Positions 21,566 through 22,987 of a DNA stretch of 22,987 nt are shown piece by piece. Made by a program: the position numbers and the translations under genes. The stretch's first letter is position 1, and the number at the start of each line of letters is the position of its first letter. The notes beneath the pieces are model-generated. The model saw nothing but the letters and a program-made list of their open reading frames with translations. It did no database searches and was not told where the DNA came from. This stretch comes from CAKTOF01 sp964523945 (GTDB taxonomy: Bacteria; Bacillota; Clostridia; Oscillospirales; Oscillospiraceae): the NCBI GenBank assembly GCA_964523945.1, contig CAZGBU010000018.1:1-22987 (forward strand), read 5' to 3'.

Positions 21566-21810
21566 ACCGGTTTTCCTCCCCCAAGCGCAAGCTTCTGCGC
21601 GCGTGTCATGCGCTTGATCTCACATTCGCGCCGCAGCGCCGCCTGTTTTGTCTCGCACAGCTCGGCGTAAAACAGGCGGACAGGCCGGCGTGATCGGGTG
21701 TATTTTGCGCCGCGGCCGGCATTGTGCGCCGCCAGACGCCGGGGCAGATCGTTCGTCCAGCCAGTATAGAGCGAACCGTCTGCGCACACGAGAATATAGA
21801 CGCAGTTCAT
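21562..21810 (-). CDS. GIY-YIG domain protein (UvrC/YhbQ-like)
   Basis: An 82-residue single-domain GIY-YIG protein. The motif halves are VYIL (residues 4-7) and LYTGWTND (14-21), followed by the RRLAAHN helix, KYTRSRRPVRLFY and the conserved ALRRECEIKR helix that carries the catalytic glutamate. Small proteins of this family (YhbQ type) are nuclease-like and associated with DNA repair; the exact substrate is unclear. Its ATG at 21810 overlaps the stop of the upstream kinase-fusion gene by 4 bases (ATGA), and its own stop overlaps the next start in the same way, so translation is coupled along the operon. Confidence 0.93.
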   Translation of the reverse strand: MNCVYILVCADGSLYTGWTNDLPRRLAAHNAGRGAKYTRSRRPVRLFYAELCETKQAALRRECEIKRMTRAQKLALGGGKPV

Positions 21811-22799
21811 ACCTGGCTGCGGTGCGCTTTGCCGCTCATGCGTTCGACCCGGACGCAGAACACCTGCACCGACGCGAGCGCGGCCGGCGGAATGACCGGC
21901 TGTTCGACTCCATAATGGCGCAGGATGACGGCAAGCCCGTGCTCGGCCTCGGCGCCGGAGAGCAGCTCGGCACGCCCCGTCCCGACCACGCTCTCATACA
22001 GCACGGTGCTGCCGCACGCATCCGGCGCAATACGGGTCTCCTGCACGCAGTCCATCTCAAAGCCGACGCGCGCGTCCCGCGCAAGCAGATCGTATTTGGT
22101 CCCCTCGCGCGCGCCGTGAAAATAGAGCGTCACCACACCGTCTGTCTCCTCCTCCCCAAAGCTGAGCGGGAGCAGATAGGGCGCGCCGGCGTCGTTGATG
22201 GCAAGCCGGCACACCTCGCAGCGCCGGATGATTGCAAGCTGCCCGGCCAGATCATTGACCGCCCGGTCGGCACGGCGCATCTGCCGGCCGACGATGCCGG
22301 CGGCGCGCAGCGCACAAAGCACGGCCTCAAGCGTCTCGGCGATGGTGAGATCGTCTGCGTCAACAGTCACATCCGCGTAGCGCTCGTAGAGCCGGCAGCG
22401 CTCTTCATAGGCCGCGCGCAGATCCTGCCCGGCGCCCAGCACGACGCCGCGTGCCGTCAGGTCGCCGAGGCGCGCAGCGACCTGCTCGTAGCCCATCCGC
22501 AGATAGACGGCAACGCTCCCTCGCTTGAGCTGCGCCATGGCATTTTCGCTATAGACGGCGCTGCCGCCCGTGGCGATGACCGCATGGTCGGCGGTGATTG
22601 CGGCATCAATGCGGTCTTCAAGCTGGAGAAAGCCCTCGACGCCAAGCTCTGCGATCAACTCATGGAGCGCATGTCCTGTCTCGCGCTGGATGACCAGGTC
22701 ACAGTCGATAAACTCGTAGCACAGCGCCTTGGCCAGCACGACGCCGATGGTACTTTTGCCGGAACCCGGCATGCCGATCATGATGATATTGTTCCCCAT
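21807..22799 (-). CDS. Shikimate-kinase-like domain fused to a NimA/PNPOx-like flavin domain
   Basis: A 330-residue two-domain protein. Residues 1-165 resemble shikimate kinase: P-loop GMPGSGKST (9-17), FIDCD with Asp34, TARG lid with Arg117 and the RCRLYERYAD segment. However, the shikimate-binding Arg58 of the usual FR.xE motif is Leu here (GFLQLED) and the GGG motif is GGS (78-80), so the phosphate acceptor may not be shikimate. Residues about 172-330 match the pyridoxamine-phosphate-oxidase-like split-barrel family (NimA type, flavin-binding): ADRAVNDLAGQLAIIRRCEV, PYLLPLSFG, LYFHGAREGTKYDLL. ATG 22799 has AAAGGGG about 13 bases upstream. It is the first gene of the leftward operon. No aro genes accompany it. 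The function of the fusion is not known to me. Confidence 0.82.
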   Translation of the reverse strand: MGNNIIMIGMPGSGKSTIGVVLAKALCYEFIDCDLVIQRETGHALHELIAELGVEGFLQLEDRIDAAITADHAVIATGGSAVYSENAMAQLKRGSVAVYLRMGYEQVAARLGDLTARGVVLGAGQDLRAAYEERCRLYERYADVTVDADDLTIAETLEAVLCALRAAGIVGRQMRRADRAVNDLAGQLAIIRRCEVCRLAINDAGAPYLLPLSFGEEETDGVVTLYFHGAREGTKYDLLARDARVGFEMDCVQETRIAPDACGSTVLYESVVGTGRAELLSGAEAEHGLAVILRHYGVEQPVIPPAALASVQVFCVRVERMSGKAHRSQV

Positions 22800-22987
22800 C
22801 GTGTAGATTGCCCCTTTGTCTGCACTCCGATTCGGCCAGCCCGGTCCGCGCGCAGGTCTTTTGAATTATTTTACCACAAACTCGGCCGCATCGAAAGTAC
22901 CCCGGCAAAAAACCGTTCGCGCGCGTCATGAAAATTGATAGCGTATAATCGAGTTCGCAAAAGTGCATAGGAAATAGACAAGCCATT
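22800..22987. other. Upstream region of the leftward operon
   Basis: No gene is supported in these 188 bases. On the minus strand TGG followed by TAAAAT (about 22875-22867) is a possible extended -10 for the kinase-fusion operon, with a weak -35. A second TATAAT occurs on the plus strand at about 22943-22948 without a good -35 and would face a gene beyond the window end. Confidence 0.35.

Noticed and set aside
20669..21670. 333-codon rightward open frame antisense to the helicase
   Set aside because: The sense strand carries all DEAD-box motifs; the antisense frame has none and no ribosome binding site.

Overview
The window reads as a chromosomal segment of a GC-rich anaerobic Firmicute, most likely a gut-type clostridium of the Oscillospiraceae/Flavonifractor-like kind. 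This is inferred from the GC-rich coding DNA, strong AGGAGG-type ribosome binding sites, consensus and extended -10 sigma-A promoters, a single-lipobox solute-binding lipoprotein and an abundance of flavin/Fe-S reductases. No species can be named from the sequence alone.

Region 1 (1-3032) is the right-hand part of an integrative element with visibly lower GC than the rest. It carries an XRE repressor, a divergent consensus promoter driving a 57-residue small gene, a structured GC-rich patch that could be a replication origin, a rolling-circle (HUH) replication initiator split by a -1 frameshift exactly at a T TTT TTA slippery heptamer, and a tyrosine integrase overlapping the end of rep. The element ends in the 3' part of a tRNA-Val(GAC), from anticodon loop to CCA, which marks the attachment site. 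The other end, with the intact tRNA, must lie upstream of the window.

Region 2 (about 3120-18505) is a metabolic island built around two LysR regulators. The leftward arm encodes an FAD-dependent reductase, a LysR regulator, a PhlG/phloretin-hydrolase-type C-C hydrolase and, from its own promoter, a second FAD reductase. The rightward arm encodes a family-5 solute-binding lipoprotein with no permease, two Old-Yellow-Enzyme/Fe-S/FAD ene-reductases with different active sites, a third FAD reductase that is a clear paralogue of the one at the far left edge, and an ACMSD-type amidohydrolase/decarboxylase. The combination (ene-reductases, FAD reductases, acyl-phloroglucinol-type C-C hydrolase, decarboxylase-like amidohydrolase, dedicated regulators) suggests anaerobic reduction and cleavage of a polyphenol-like or other unsaturated aromatic compound; the substrate is unknown. 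A T-N11-A palindrome sits between the divergent LysR and solute-binding-protein promoters at the classical LysR position.

Region 3 (18520-22799, leftward) is a housekeeping-type operon: a shikimate-kinase-like domain fused to a NimA/PNPOx-like flavin domain, a GIY-YIG protein, a small frameshifted gene, a DEAD-box RNA helicase and a type I asparaginase. Adjacent genes overlap by 4 bases or are separated by only 4-15 bases. It converges on the island at a shared bidirectional terminator (18466-18504).
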